Below are positions 1 through 5,680 of a stretch of 7,368 bases of DNA, one piece after another. The DNA is from Candidatus Bathyarchaeota archaeon. Lineage in GTDB: Archaea > Thermoproteota > Bathyarchaeia > Bathyarchaeales > Bathycorpusculaceae. A program made the translations under genes and the position numbers. The first letter of the stretch is position 1, and each line of letters starts with the position of its first letter. The stretch covers positions 1-7,368 of the forward strand of contig JAGTRA010000048.1 of NCBI GenBank assembly GCA_018396935.1, in the 5' to 3' direction. Below the pieces are notes generated by a model. It saw nothing but the letters and a program-made list of their open reading frames with translations, did no database searches and was not told where the DNA came from.

Positions 1-612
1 CACATTGTTTTCCTTTATTATTTCGTCAGCATTCTCCAGTAGGAACATTTGATGATCCGATGTATAAGCCTCCGCGTAAATGATGTTTTTGGTAACTTCT
101 TCAGGATCCAATCCTAAATGACGGGCCATCTGCACTATTCGCTCAGTTCTAAATGTATTCTCTGTATCGATATATAGTGCCGCACCACCTAACCCGCCCT
201 TTTCTGGTGGTAATTGTACGTTTACGCATAGTTGATGACATATTTGGCTTTTCCCACTTCCATATTCGCCAGAAAACTCTGTAATTGCTTGCGTTTCTAG
301 TCCTCAGCCAAGAAGTTTGTCTAAAGCTTTGCTTCCAGTTGTTAATCGTAAAACCCTCTGACGCATTTTAAGTAATTCATTAGCACGGATGAAAGAAATG
401 CCTATTGAAGAGCGAGCGGCATTGATTATAGCTAAAGCCTTCTTCTCACTTATTCCTGCTGGCTCTAACTCCTTAACTGTAGCCATGGCTAGCGCTTCTA
501 TTGTGTGAAATCCTAACTCTCTAAGCTTCTGGGCAGTGGCTGGTCCAACCCCTGGAAGATCCTCAAGGGTTTCGTATTTTGTTTTATTCGTTAACTCTAC
601 TTCTTCAGTCAT
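1..612 (-). CDS. radA: DNA repair and recombination protein RadA, partial at left edge, interrupted by in-frame UGA
   Basis: RadA is the archaeal RecA/Rad51 recombinase, which forms ATP-dependent filaments on single-stranded DNA and catalyses strand exchange. Visible in order: a helix-hairpin-helix N-terminal domain ([12 protein letters not shown], residues 19-30), an FxxA polymerisation motif (F74-A77), the conserved linker ending in KLLG, then a TGA at codon 103, and in the same frame [10 protein letters not shown], Walker A GEYGSGKS (115-122) and the IDTENTF block with catalytic Glu151. The copy leaves the window at residue 204 of a usual 320 or so. I chose the ATG at 610-612, not the one at 643-645, because GGAG lies 7 bases upstream of it and the upstream ATG sits inside a promoter-like inverted repeat. 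The TGA replaces a conserved glycine (GGA to TGA is one change). No ATG, GTG or TTG follows before Walker A, so re-initiation would not give an ATPase. Family identity is certain; whether this copy is functional is not. Confidence 0.93.
304..306 (-). other. In-frame UGA codon within radA
   Basis: The minus strand reads CTT GGC TGA GGA CTA GAA, that is L-G-stop-G-L-E, where RadA proteins normally have L-G-G-G-(I/L/V)-E. RadA homology is good for about 100 codons on each side in the same frame, so this is a point change and not a frameshift. Confidence 0.95.
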
Positions 613-619
613 ATAATTA

Positions 620-623
620 CTCC
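620..623 (-). promoter_or_regulatory. Ribosome binding site of radA
   Basis: GGAG on the minus strand, with a 7-base spacer to the ATG at 610-612. It decides the start in favour of the shorter protein beginning [10 protein letters not shown]. Confidence 0.6.
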
Positions 624-631
624 ACGAGAAT

Positions 632-658
632 TTTTGCTTAAGCAATATTTAAGCAAAA
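632..658 (-). promoter_or_regulatory. radA promoter region: perfect inverted repeat overlapping a TATA-like box
   Basis: TTTTGCTTAA (632-641) and TTAAGCAAAA (649-658) form a perfect 10-base inverted repeat around a 7-base spacer. On the minus strand its centre reads TTAAATATT (644-652), a plausible archaeal TATA box that would place the transcript start near 622, about 10 bases before the radA ATG. A regulator bound here would block TBP/TFB access. A second AT-rich candidate, TAATATATA, lies at about 669-677. The promoter role is inferred from sequence and spacing only. Confidence 0.4.
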
Positions 659-711
659 CTAATAGACGTATATATTACGCCTTGGAGAGATTAGTTAAAA
701 TGAATTCGTGT

Positions 712-1200
712 TTATAAATCTCTAACCATTAGATATGCATCTTCACCATCTGCATAATATCCGCGAATCACCCTGCTTATCTCAAAGCCCATCTTCTTGT
801 AGAGACTTATTGCTGGCGTGTTACTCACTCTAACTTCGAGAAAACACTGTTTCGCGTTATACTTTCGCATGCCCTCTATAGCCTTACCTATCAAAGCTTG
901 ACCTATGCCTTTTCTCCTATAACCTGGCAGAACCGCAATTGATACTATATGCCCCTTCTTTATGAGCCCTCCAAGGCCGAAATTCGGGAGCCCTATCTCG
1001 ATGCGACACATTATGTAACCAACTACTTCATCATTTTCTTCTGCCACTATAAAGGTTTCAGGGAATCTTTCGTATAAGTCTAAAAAGAAATAGTTAGAGT
1101 AATTTTCCGGTAAGCAAGTCCTATTTATGTATACTACGCGCTCCAAGTCACTTGGTGTAAATTTTCGAAGCTTAAAAGTTTGCTGCAAAACCCACTGCAT
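712..1200 (-). CDS. rimI: GNAT-family N-acetyltransferase, Ard1/RimI type
   Basis: A predicted protein N-alpha-acetyltransferase that moves acetyl from acetyl-CoA to the N-terminus of proteins in the cytoplasm. The 162-residue protein is a single GNAT domain of normal size. The acetyl-CoA motif A is VSIAVLPGYRRKGIG (86-100), containing the R-x-x-G-x-G loop at R95-G100. The LPENY sequence (30-34) and the SNTPAISLYKKMGF block (126-139) are typical of the archaeal Ard1/Naa10-like branch, and Glu122 lies on the strand before it. The N-terminal MQWVLQQ comes before the conserved FKLRKFTPSDLE. A GGAG sits only 1 base before the ATG, too close to work well as a ribosome site, so a nearly leaderless message is more likely. 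The gene lies between radA and larA on the same strand, separated from each by 78-100 bases, so co-transcription is possible but not required. The family is clear; the exact protein substrates are unknown. Confidence 0.88.
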   Translation of the reverse strand: MQWVLQQTFKLRKFTPSDLERVVYINRTCLPENYSNYFFLDLYERFPETFIVAEENDEVVGYIMCRIEIGLPNFGLGGLIKKGHIVSIAVLPGYRRKGIGQALIGKAIEGMRKYNAKQCFLEVRVSNTPAISLYKKMGFEISRVIRGYYADGEDAYLMVRDL

Positions 1201-1228
1201 GCTCCTGAATTTTTGTAAGTAGAGTTAC

Positions 1229-1247
1229 AATATATGCAATTTAAATC
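1229..1247 (-). promoter_or_regulatory. TATA-like boxes upstream of the acetyltransferase gene
   Basis: The minus strand carries ATTTAAATT followed by GCATATATTG. Either could serve as a TATA box. The nearer one would put the transcript start about 6 bases before the ATG at 1200, the farther one about 16 bases before. Inferred from composition and spacing. Confidence 0.35.
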
Positions 1248-1278
1248 TTCCTAAGCTGCAGTCGCCTTAATAATATGT

Positions 1279-2550
1279 CTAATCCTCGCTAACCTTAATC
1301 TCTGGAAGCGTGTAATTCCCATATGGAATAGCCCACACTTTAGCTTTTTCGCCACTAATTGTAAAAGCTTGATTTAATGCCTCATTTGCTGTTCGTGCAG
1401 TTTTCAATTTAAAAACATTAACAGCGTAGTAATCTGGCATAACTGAAACTAAGATTATCTGAGCCTTTTGCAGGGCTTTAAGTAAGTAATAAGCCTTATG
1501 TCCACCTAAAATAAAGTTTTGTTTAATCTGTTTTTCAATTGTTTTTAAGTCCTTAAACTTGACCATCCACTCATAGAATACTTGATTTCCATAGCCCTCT
1601 GAACATTCAGCAACTAGAACAATAACTCCGCCCCGCTTAACAACATTCAATGCACTGTCAACTGCTTTATATGCTTGAAATAGATCTAAGTCAGATGGAT
1701 ATCCCCCGGGGCTTACAACGACAATATCCGCCCTTTGATCTACTGGGACTTTATACATTTCATCCACAAGTTTAACCCCTTCATAGAATGCTTTCTCAAG
1801 ATCTCCAGCAAATGCCTTCACTATCTCACCCTTACTATTTGTTACCACATTTAATATGAAGTCAACATTTGCCATTTTTGCCGCATGCATCATATCTTCA
1901 TGGACCGGGTTTCCTTCCAAAACTCCAGTCTTTGCATTTGGATGTAAAAGCATAGCGTGATTAGCCCTTATAGTTTCTTCTCCCGCTATTCCTGGAAGGA
2001 CGCTTTTCCTACCCCCTCCATAACCTGCATAATAATGAAGGCATATGTCTCCCGTCAGTATTTTGATGTCTGCGTCAGCGAATACTTTGTTGACGTAGAC
2101 TTTTGTTCCATATTGCGTGGTGCCAAGGTAAACAAGATCTGGCGCTTTGCAGTTATGACTTATTACTTTAAATCGCTTAACGACATTTTCCCCCAGAATT
2201 TTTAAAGCTTCTCCTTCAGTGACGGGTCTATGGGTTCCACATCCAAAGATTATGGTTATATTTTCATCCTTCACGCCTGCCAGCTTAAGTTCCTCAATTA
2301 TCGGCGGAACCATTAAGTGGCTTGGTGTCGGTCTTGTGGTGTCATCAACTACTATAGCCACCTTACTCCCAGGGTCGGCAATCTCGTGAATTTTTTTAGC
2401 GCCTATCGGTTCGTTGAGAGCCCTTTTAACTTCAACAATGGGATCTTGAACTCCGACTTTTTCCTTTGGTTCTATCAATCCAAGAAAATTTCTAGCGGGA
2501 ATCGTTAAGCATACTTCAGTTTTTCCAAATGGGAGCCAAACATCAACCAA
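1279..2550 (-). CDS. larA: LarA-family nickel-dependent lactate racemase or related 2-hydroxyacid racemase/epimerase
   Basis: LarA enzymes use a nickel-pincer nucleotide cofactor, bound through a lysine, to racemise lactate or related 2-hydroxyacids by hydride transfer. The 423-residue protein is full length. All the signature residues are present: D70 and R73 in VDDTTRPTP, H107 in GCGTHRP, H172 and the cofactor-binding K182 in LHYYAGYGGGRKS, H198 ten to twenty residues later, and Q292/K295 in FQAYKA. The spacings H172-K182-H198 and Q292-K295 match those of the Lactiplantibacillus plantarum enzyme (H174, K184, H200, Q295, K298). The start is TTG at 2548-2550: the nearby ATG at 2541-2543 is out of frame, and a stop lies not far upstream. 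TAGGAG lies 10 bases before the TTG. The stop is TAG, with a backup in-frame TAA four codons later. The cofactor genes larB, larC and larE are not in the window. The family is secure; the substrate is not, since LarA homologues act on several hydroxyacids. Confidence 0.88.
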   Translation of the reverse strand: MVDVWLPFGKTEVCLTIPARNFLGLIEPKEKVGVQDPIVEVKRALNEPIGAKKIHEIADPGSKVAIVVDDTTRPTPSHLMVPPIIEELKLAGVKDENITIIFGCGTHRPVTEGEALKILGENVVKRFKVISHNCKAPDLVYLGTTQYGTKVYVNKVFADADIKILTGDICLHYYAGYGGGRKSVLPGIAGEETIRANHAMLLHPNAKTGVLEGNPVHEDMMHAAKMANVDFILNVVTNSKGEIVKAFAGDLEKAFYEGVKLVDEMYKVPVDQRADIVVVSPGGYPSDLDLFQAYKAVDSALNVVKRGGVIVLVAECSEGYGNQVFYEWMVKFKDLKTIEKQIKQNFILGGHKAYYLLKALQKAQIILVSVMPDYYAVNVFKLKTARTANEALNQAFTISGEKAKVWAIPYGNYTLPEIKVSED

Positions 2551-2560
2551 AGTGTTTTCA

Positions 2561-2566
2561 CTCCTA
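2561..2566 (-). promoter_or_regulatory. Ribosome binding site of larA
   Basis: TAGGAG on the minus strand with a 10-base spacer to the TTG start. The spacing is slightly long but it is the only purine-rich site nearby. Confidence 0.45.
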
Positions 2567-2696
2567 ACTAATCCTTACAATCTTAGACCAGACAATTAAT
2601 TTCAACTTGTCAATATTTTTTACGGGCAAGTTTGATATAAACTTCAACTTAAAAGTCAGCATAACTTCTTTAAGTCTTGGAGTTGATATAGTACCT

Positions 2697-2700
2697 GAGG
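2697..2700 (+). promoter_or_regulatory. Ribosome binding site of the MBL-fold hydrolase gene
   Basis: GAGG (within TGAGGA) with a 7-base spacer to the ATG at 2708. This favours it over the second in-frame ATG at 2717. Confidence 0.6.
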
Positions 2701-2707
2701 ATTTAAT

Positions 2708-3400
2708 ATGGCTATTATGACTGTTCCAGAAAAAAATAAAGTGATGTTTGTGTGGTTTAATAGGTACGCCGGCGTAACCGTTAGAACTCCTTCGAAAACA
2801 CTAGTTATAGACCCCGTCGATGTTAAACCAAAAATTTTTACTGATGTAAGTGCTATCCTCATAACCCATGAACATTATGATCATCTTGACCCCCGCGTTA
2901 TCTCGGAGATTCATAAACTATCTGACTGTTTAATAATTGCTGATCTCACATCGGCGAGAAGGTTACGTAACATGGTCAAATCAGAGAAGTTGATCGAGGC
3001 TCAGGTAGGCTTAGAAATCAAAATAGACAATGTTGCAATTAGGGCTGAGAAGTGTAACCATCCACCAGCAACGTCTCCCGTAACATATATAATAACCAGT
3101 GAGGATGGAGTTAAAATATTCCATACAGCGGACAGTTTACCTTTTCCTGAGATGGCTAAAATTGGCGAAAGAGAGCGTTTTGACCTCGTTTTTTGTACGG
3201 TAGGCATAGCGCCTGGCGCCTCTCCTGAAACAGGTTTTGAAATAGCCCGCTTAACAAAGCCTAGGATTGCTGTTCCCTATCATACAAGCTCAACCGCTGA
3301 TTTAAGGCGATTTTCGGAGCTTGTAAAGAGTGTTCCAGGAGTAAACTGCTTAATACCTGAGATTGGTAAAGTTTATCAGGTGACGAGGGGTGCTAGCTAA
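2708..3400 (+). CDS. Metallo-beta-lactamase-fold metal-dependent hydrolase, UlaG-like
   Basis: A 230-residue single-domain hydrolase of the metallo-beta-lactamase superfamily (the UlaG/COG2220-like branch), presumably cytoplasmic since no signal peptide or membrane segment is seen. The metal-binding motif HxHxDH is HEHYDH at 54-59, following the typical VIDPVDV and ILITHEH strand pattern. Further likely ligands are H118 (CNHPPATSP), D142 (HTADS) and H192 (PYHTSS). The branch includes lactonases, nucleases-like folds and many proteins of unknown role, so no substrate can be named. Its TAA is followed directly by the ATG of pyrE with no spacer, so the two are almost certainly translated from one message. 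That suggests, but does not prove, a role connected to nucleotide metabolism. It has its own ribosome site and lies at the head of this two-gene unit. Confidence 0.85.
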   Translation: MAIMTVPEKNKVMFVWFNRYAGVTVRTPSKTLVIDPVDVKPKIFTDVSAILITHEHYDHLDPRVISEIHKLSDCLIIADLTSARRLRNMVKSEKLIEAQVGLEIKIDNVAIRAEKCNHPPATSPVTYIITSEDGVKIFHTADSLPFPEMAKIGERERFDLVFCTVGIAPGASPETGFEIARLTKPRIAVPYHTSSTADLRRFSELVKSVPGVNCLIPEIGKVYQVTRGAS

Positions 3401-4018
3401 ATGATTGAGGAACCCCTTAAACTAGAGATTTGTAAAGTTTTAAATAAGATCGGCGCATTACAATTTGGTACTTTTAAGCTTACAAGCGGCAAGATAAGCC
3501 CGTACTATATAGATTTGCGAGTTGTTCCAAGTTTTCCAGATGCTTTTCAGAAGGTGTGTGAAGCGTATATTGAGTTTATACGAGAGAAGGTTGGAGTAGA
3601 TAAATTTGACAGGATAGCAGCCGTTCCCGTTGCAGGCATGCCATTCGCTTCTGTAATCGCCTATGATTTAAAGAAACCATTCATATACGTACGTAAGGGT
3701 GTCCGTTTGCATGGTCGGCAACGACGTATTGAAGGTGTGCTTAACCCTGGAGATCGTGTTCTACTCGTAGATGACTTGATTACGACAGGGCTTTCGCTGC
3801 GGAAGGCTGCTCGGGCAATAATAACTGAAGGTGGCATAGTTAACGATGCCGTCGTGCTTCTTGATAGACAAGAAGGTGGAAGTGAGAAACTAGAAAAGCT
3901 TGGGATAAAAACTCACGCTTTTCTTAAAGTTAGTGAGGCGGCAGCGAAATTATATGAGATAGGCGCCTTAACCGATGAGCAATATGAAATAATAACAAAG
4001 CAAATTAAAAAATTATGA
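3401..4018 (+). CDS. pyrE: Orotate phosphoribosyltransferase
   Basis: Makes orotidine 5'-phosphate from orotate and PRPP in de novo pyrimidine synthesis; cytoplasmic, normally a dimer. The 205-residue protein has the usual N-terminal block GTFKLTSGKISPYYIDLR (23-40), the flexible catalytic loop (98-105, RKGVRLHG), IEG (110-112) and the PRPP-binding motif VLLVDDLITTG (120-130). The loop carries Arg102 where the well-studied bacterial enzymes have the catalytic Lys (K103 in Salmonella). H104 matches H105, while the acidic residue after R-K is Gly100. The ATG directly follows the TAA of the upstream hydrolase gene. GAGGGG about 11 bases before the ATG, inside the end of the hydrolase gene, could aid its initiation. 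It is the only intact gene here ending in TGA, and it converges on the TBP gene 8 bases away. The other pyrimidine genes are not in the window. Confidence 0.93.
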   Translation: MIEEPLKLEICKVLNKIGALQFGTFKLTSGKISPYYIDLRVVPSFPDAFQKVCEAYIEFIREKVGVDKFDRIAAVPVAGMPFASVIAYDLKKPFIYVRKGVRLHGRQRRIEGVLNPGDRVLLVDDLITTGLSLRKAARAIITEGGIVNDAVVLLDRQEGGSEKLEKLGIKTHAFLKVSEAAAKLYEIGALTDEQYEIITKQIKKL

Positions 4019-4052
4019 GGGACGAATTACTCGTAATATATTAACCCCTTTT
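4007..4052. terminator. Overlapping 3' ends of pyrE and the TBP gene, with a T tract for each strand
   Basis: The two stop codons face each other across 8 bases. On the plus strand, T4 in CCCCTTTTCC (4045-4054 region) lies just after pyrE, inside the TBP gene. On the minus strand, a T6 run (4007-4012 complement) lies just after TBP, inside the end of pyrE. ATTAC-TC-GTAAT (4026-4037) is a small inverted repeat between them. Archaeal transcription commonly stops at such T tracts; the assignment is an inference. Confidence 0.3.
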
Positions 4053-4587
4053 CCTCTAATATCTTATGGAGAGTATTTACGGCGTCATAAACGTCCTGCT
4101 CCTTTTTAGCTCCTGTGCACACGAGTTTCCCACTGGCAAAGAGAAGGATTACAACCTTTGGGTTATCCATCCTGTAGATTAACCCGGGGAATTGCTCCGG
4201 CTCATACATGGTTTTTCCAAGGGTATATGCTGCCTTCTCGAGATCTATCATCCCACCTAGGCTTGCGGATGCGACTATATTTTGTATTTTTAGCTCAGGT
4301 TTACTTATGATTATTATGCCTCCCCTTTTTAGCTCCTTTATAACCTTCATCACAGCCCTCTTTGCTTCTCTTTCAGATTTGGCTCCTGTACACACCATCT
4401 TTCCAGAATTAAATATTAAAGTGGCGGTTTTCGGCCTCTTAAGCCTAAAAACAAGTCCTGGAAATTGTTCAGGACGGTATTCTACACCTGGATAACTTTT
4501 TACAACAGCGTTTAAGTCTACTTTCTGATTTAAAGTGGCAGAAGCCACTACGTTCTCTATGTTTATTATAGGCTTCGGCCTTGACAT
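4027..4587 (-). CDS. tbp: TATA-box-binding protein (TBP), archaeal
   Basis: The general transcription factor that binds and bends promoter TATA boxes and recruits TFB and RNA polymerase. The 186 residues form the typical saddle of two direct repeats: about 7-90 and 98-181. Each repeat carries VVASATL/IVASASL, EQFPGL(V/I)(F/Y)R, (I/L)F(N/A)SGK(M/L)VCTGAK. The four DNA-intercalating phenylalanines are F42, F59, F133 and F150, matching F99, F116, F190 and F207 of yeast TBP. It lacks both the long N-terminal extension of eukaryotic TBPs and the acidic C-terminal tail seen in some archaeal ones, ending in GLIYYE. The ATG at 4585-4587 follows a TATA-like box by the distance expected for a leaderless message, and no ribosome site is visible. 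It converges on pyrE; the signal peptidase gene lies upstream on the same strand, 49 bases away. Confidence 0.97.
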   Translation of the reverse strand: MSRPKPIINIENVVASATLNQKVDLNAVVKSYPGVEYRPEQFPGLVFRLKRPKTATLIFNSGKMVCTGAKSEREAKRAVMKVIKELKRGGIIIISKPELKIQNIVASASLGGMIDLEKAAYTLGKTMYEPEQFPGLIYRMDNPKVVILLFASGKLVCTGAKKEQDVYDAVNTLHKILEEKGLIYYE

Positions 4588-4608
4588 TTTATATCACATC
4601 TACTACAG

Positions 4609-4618
4609 TATTTAAATA
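4609..4618 (-). promoter_or_regulatory. TATA box of the TBP gene
   Basis: TATTTAAATA is self-complementary and its centre lies 26-27 bases from the first base of the TBP ATG, so the transcript should begin at or next to the start codon. The purine-rich AAAGG just upstream on the minus strand fits a TFB-recognition element. Confidence 0.6.
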
Positions 4619-4636
4619 CCTTTATAAAGCCTTAGC

Positions 4637-5578
4637 TTATAAAACCTCACTTTCACTGTTATCTATCCTATTCCGCTTAATTTTTAAGAACGTGTAAATC
4701 TTCCATATATCATACGCTACAAGAATTAAGAATATTAATTGATGCCAAGCGAATGTTGAAACACCATACCTTATTCCATCGCATACCAGACAATCGATTC
4801 TATATGTAAAGAAAGAATAATGTAGAATGGCTTCTGCACAAAATTTTTTGTGAAATCCTAAGTCCTGATACATGCCTAAAATTGCCATTCTCTCCCCCGT
4901 ATCTGGTTTCTGAAAGCTAAAAGACCCCCAGAGACTAAAGATGAAAAATGCTAGGAGTAGAGCATTTACAGCTATAAACTCTATGATTTCCAATTTCCTG
5001 CTGGAGGCTTTTTCTTCAATTTCTTCAGAATCTCCACTTTTGGCCTCAAAAATAGTGGTAAAAATTAATGCTATTACCAAAATCACTAAAACTGCTATAA
5101 ATAGTGTATAAAGTGCCCTATTTGAGCGAATAATTAGGGATAAAACTCCTAAATACGGAATCCTTCCAATGACTCTACCTATGAGTAGAGAGGAGTTCCA
5201 TGGTGAGAATTGATCCCTATCCCCTTCACAGTTATCTCCCAAAGTTGTTACTAGGAAATGGTTTCCCTTTCTCTCAATTTTGATTGCTCTGTGAACTATC
5301 AACTCGTTAGGGTTCCATGGATTCCTAAAAACCAAGATATCTCCCGTGAGCCTATCCGCCCTTATCTGTGCTGGATCGGCCCTCTGTACAATTATCAAAT
5401 CTCCTATGTTTAACGTTGGTAACATGCTTCCAGAGGCCACAGCTAAAGCAAAATTTTCTGTACCAAGGGCTATTTGTACACTGGTGTAAAAACCGAGTAT
5501 TATCATTGAGATTATCGCAAGGGTTGCTATTGTCTCGAAGTATTCATTCTTTATCAACCTTCTTAGTTCCAAGATCAC
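4637..5578 (-). CDS. Signal peptidase I, archaeal/ER type, with extended C-terminal membrane region
   Basis: Cleaves signal peptides from exported proteins on the outer face of the membrane. The 313-residue protein has TM1 at about 16-36, then the catalytic domain: Ser51 in ASGSMLPTL, His96 in LIVHRAI (His in place of the bacterial Lys, as in Sec11 and archaeal enzymes), and the GDNCEGDRDQFSP block (114-126) with the conserved Asp residues. TM2 spans about 155-176. Beyond it comes a charged linker (177-197), TM3 (199-219), an outside loop (220-277) with C247, C263 and C266, TM4 (279-298) and a basic tail. The minimal archaeal enzyme ends near TM2, so the last 130 residues are additional. The start is GTG at 5576-5578, within GGTGAT, which itself resembles a ribosome site; TTG at codons 3 or 8 are alternatives but the mature domain is unaffected. 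A weak TATA-like AATAATAAG (about 5605-5613) would give a nearly leaderless message. Confidence 0.88.
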   Translation of the reverse strand: MILELRRLIKNEYFETIATLAIISMIILGFYTSVQIALGTENFALAVASGSMLPTLNIGDLIIVQRADPAQIRADRLTGDILVFRNPWNPNELIVHRAIKIERKGNHFLVTTLGDNCEGDRDQFSPWNSSLLIGRVIGRIPYLGVLSLIIRSNRALYTLFIAVLVILVIALIFTTIFEAKSGDSEEIEEKASSRKLEIIEFIAVNALLLAFFIFSLWGSFSFQKPDTGERMAILGMYQDLGFHKKFCAEAILHYSFFTYRIDCLVCDGIRYGVSTFAWHQLIFLILVAYDIWKIYTFLKIKRNRIDNSESEVL

Positions 5579-5618
5579 CGCCTTTAAAGTTTGCGAGTCT
5601 ATGTCTTATTATTCGCTT

Positions 5619-5664
5619 TTATTTTTACCTTTTTTTTACAAAAAGGTATTGAATGTAAAAATAA
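5619..5664 (-). terminator. Nested inverted repeats and T tracts after the zinc-ribbon pair
   Basis: Two overlapping inverted repeats share this AT-rich stretch: TTATTTTTAC (5619-5628) with GTAAAAATAA (5655-5664), and TACCTTTTT (5626-5634) with AAAAAGGTA (5640-5648). Both are perfect. Read on the minus strand they follow the zinc-ribbon genes by 17 bases and contain T5 runs, fitting a transcription stop before the signal peptidase gene. The two hairpins cannot be complete at once. Confidence 0.4.
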
Positions 5665-5680
5665 GGGGGTTTTGTAGCTT

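Larger units (their letters stand above)
2551..2707. promoter_or_regulatory. Divergent intergenic promoter region between larA and the hydrolase-pyrE pair
   Basis: This 157-base region must drive larA leftwards and the hydrolase gene rightwards. On the plus strand, GATATAAA (2634-2641) is a plausible TATA box lying within the inverted repeat AAGTTT-GATAT-AAACTT (2628-2644). It would place a start near 2663 and leave a leader of about 45 bases. TTCAACTT occurs twice as a direct repeat, at 2601-2608 and 2643-2650. GACAA (2591-2595) and TTGTC (2607-2611) form a weak inverted repeat. AT-rich stretches such as AAATATT on the minus strand could serve larA. No gene is visible here. Confidence 0.4.

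Noticed and set aside
304..306. Genome-wide reassignment of UGA to glycine
   Set aside because: All other genes use GGN for glycine with no other internal UGA in well over 2,000 codons, and pyrE ends naturally at a TGA.
304..306. Programmed frameshift at the radA UGA
   Set aside because: The homology stays in the same frame on both sides, so a frameshift would destroy it.
1276..1281. Pyrrolysine at the TAG ending larA or PEP carboxykinase
   Set aside because: Both proteins are complete at the TAG, and reading through adds only 4 or about 12 unconserved residues before the next stop.
1957..2205. Plus-strand open frame of 82 codons inside larA
   Set aside because: It is antisense to a clearly conserved gene and has no recognisable motif or ribosome site.
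2656..2862. Minus-strand open frame spanning the hydrolase start
   Set aside because: It overlaps the hydrolase coding sequence and its promoter and shows no family features.
4208..4495. Plus-strand 95-codon frame inside the TBP gene
   Set aside because: It is the mirror of the conserved TBP repeats, without its own support.
5368..5652. Plus-strand 94-codon frame over the signal peptidase start
   Set aside because: Antisense to the catalytic domain and biased residues follow from that; no start signal.
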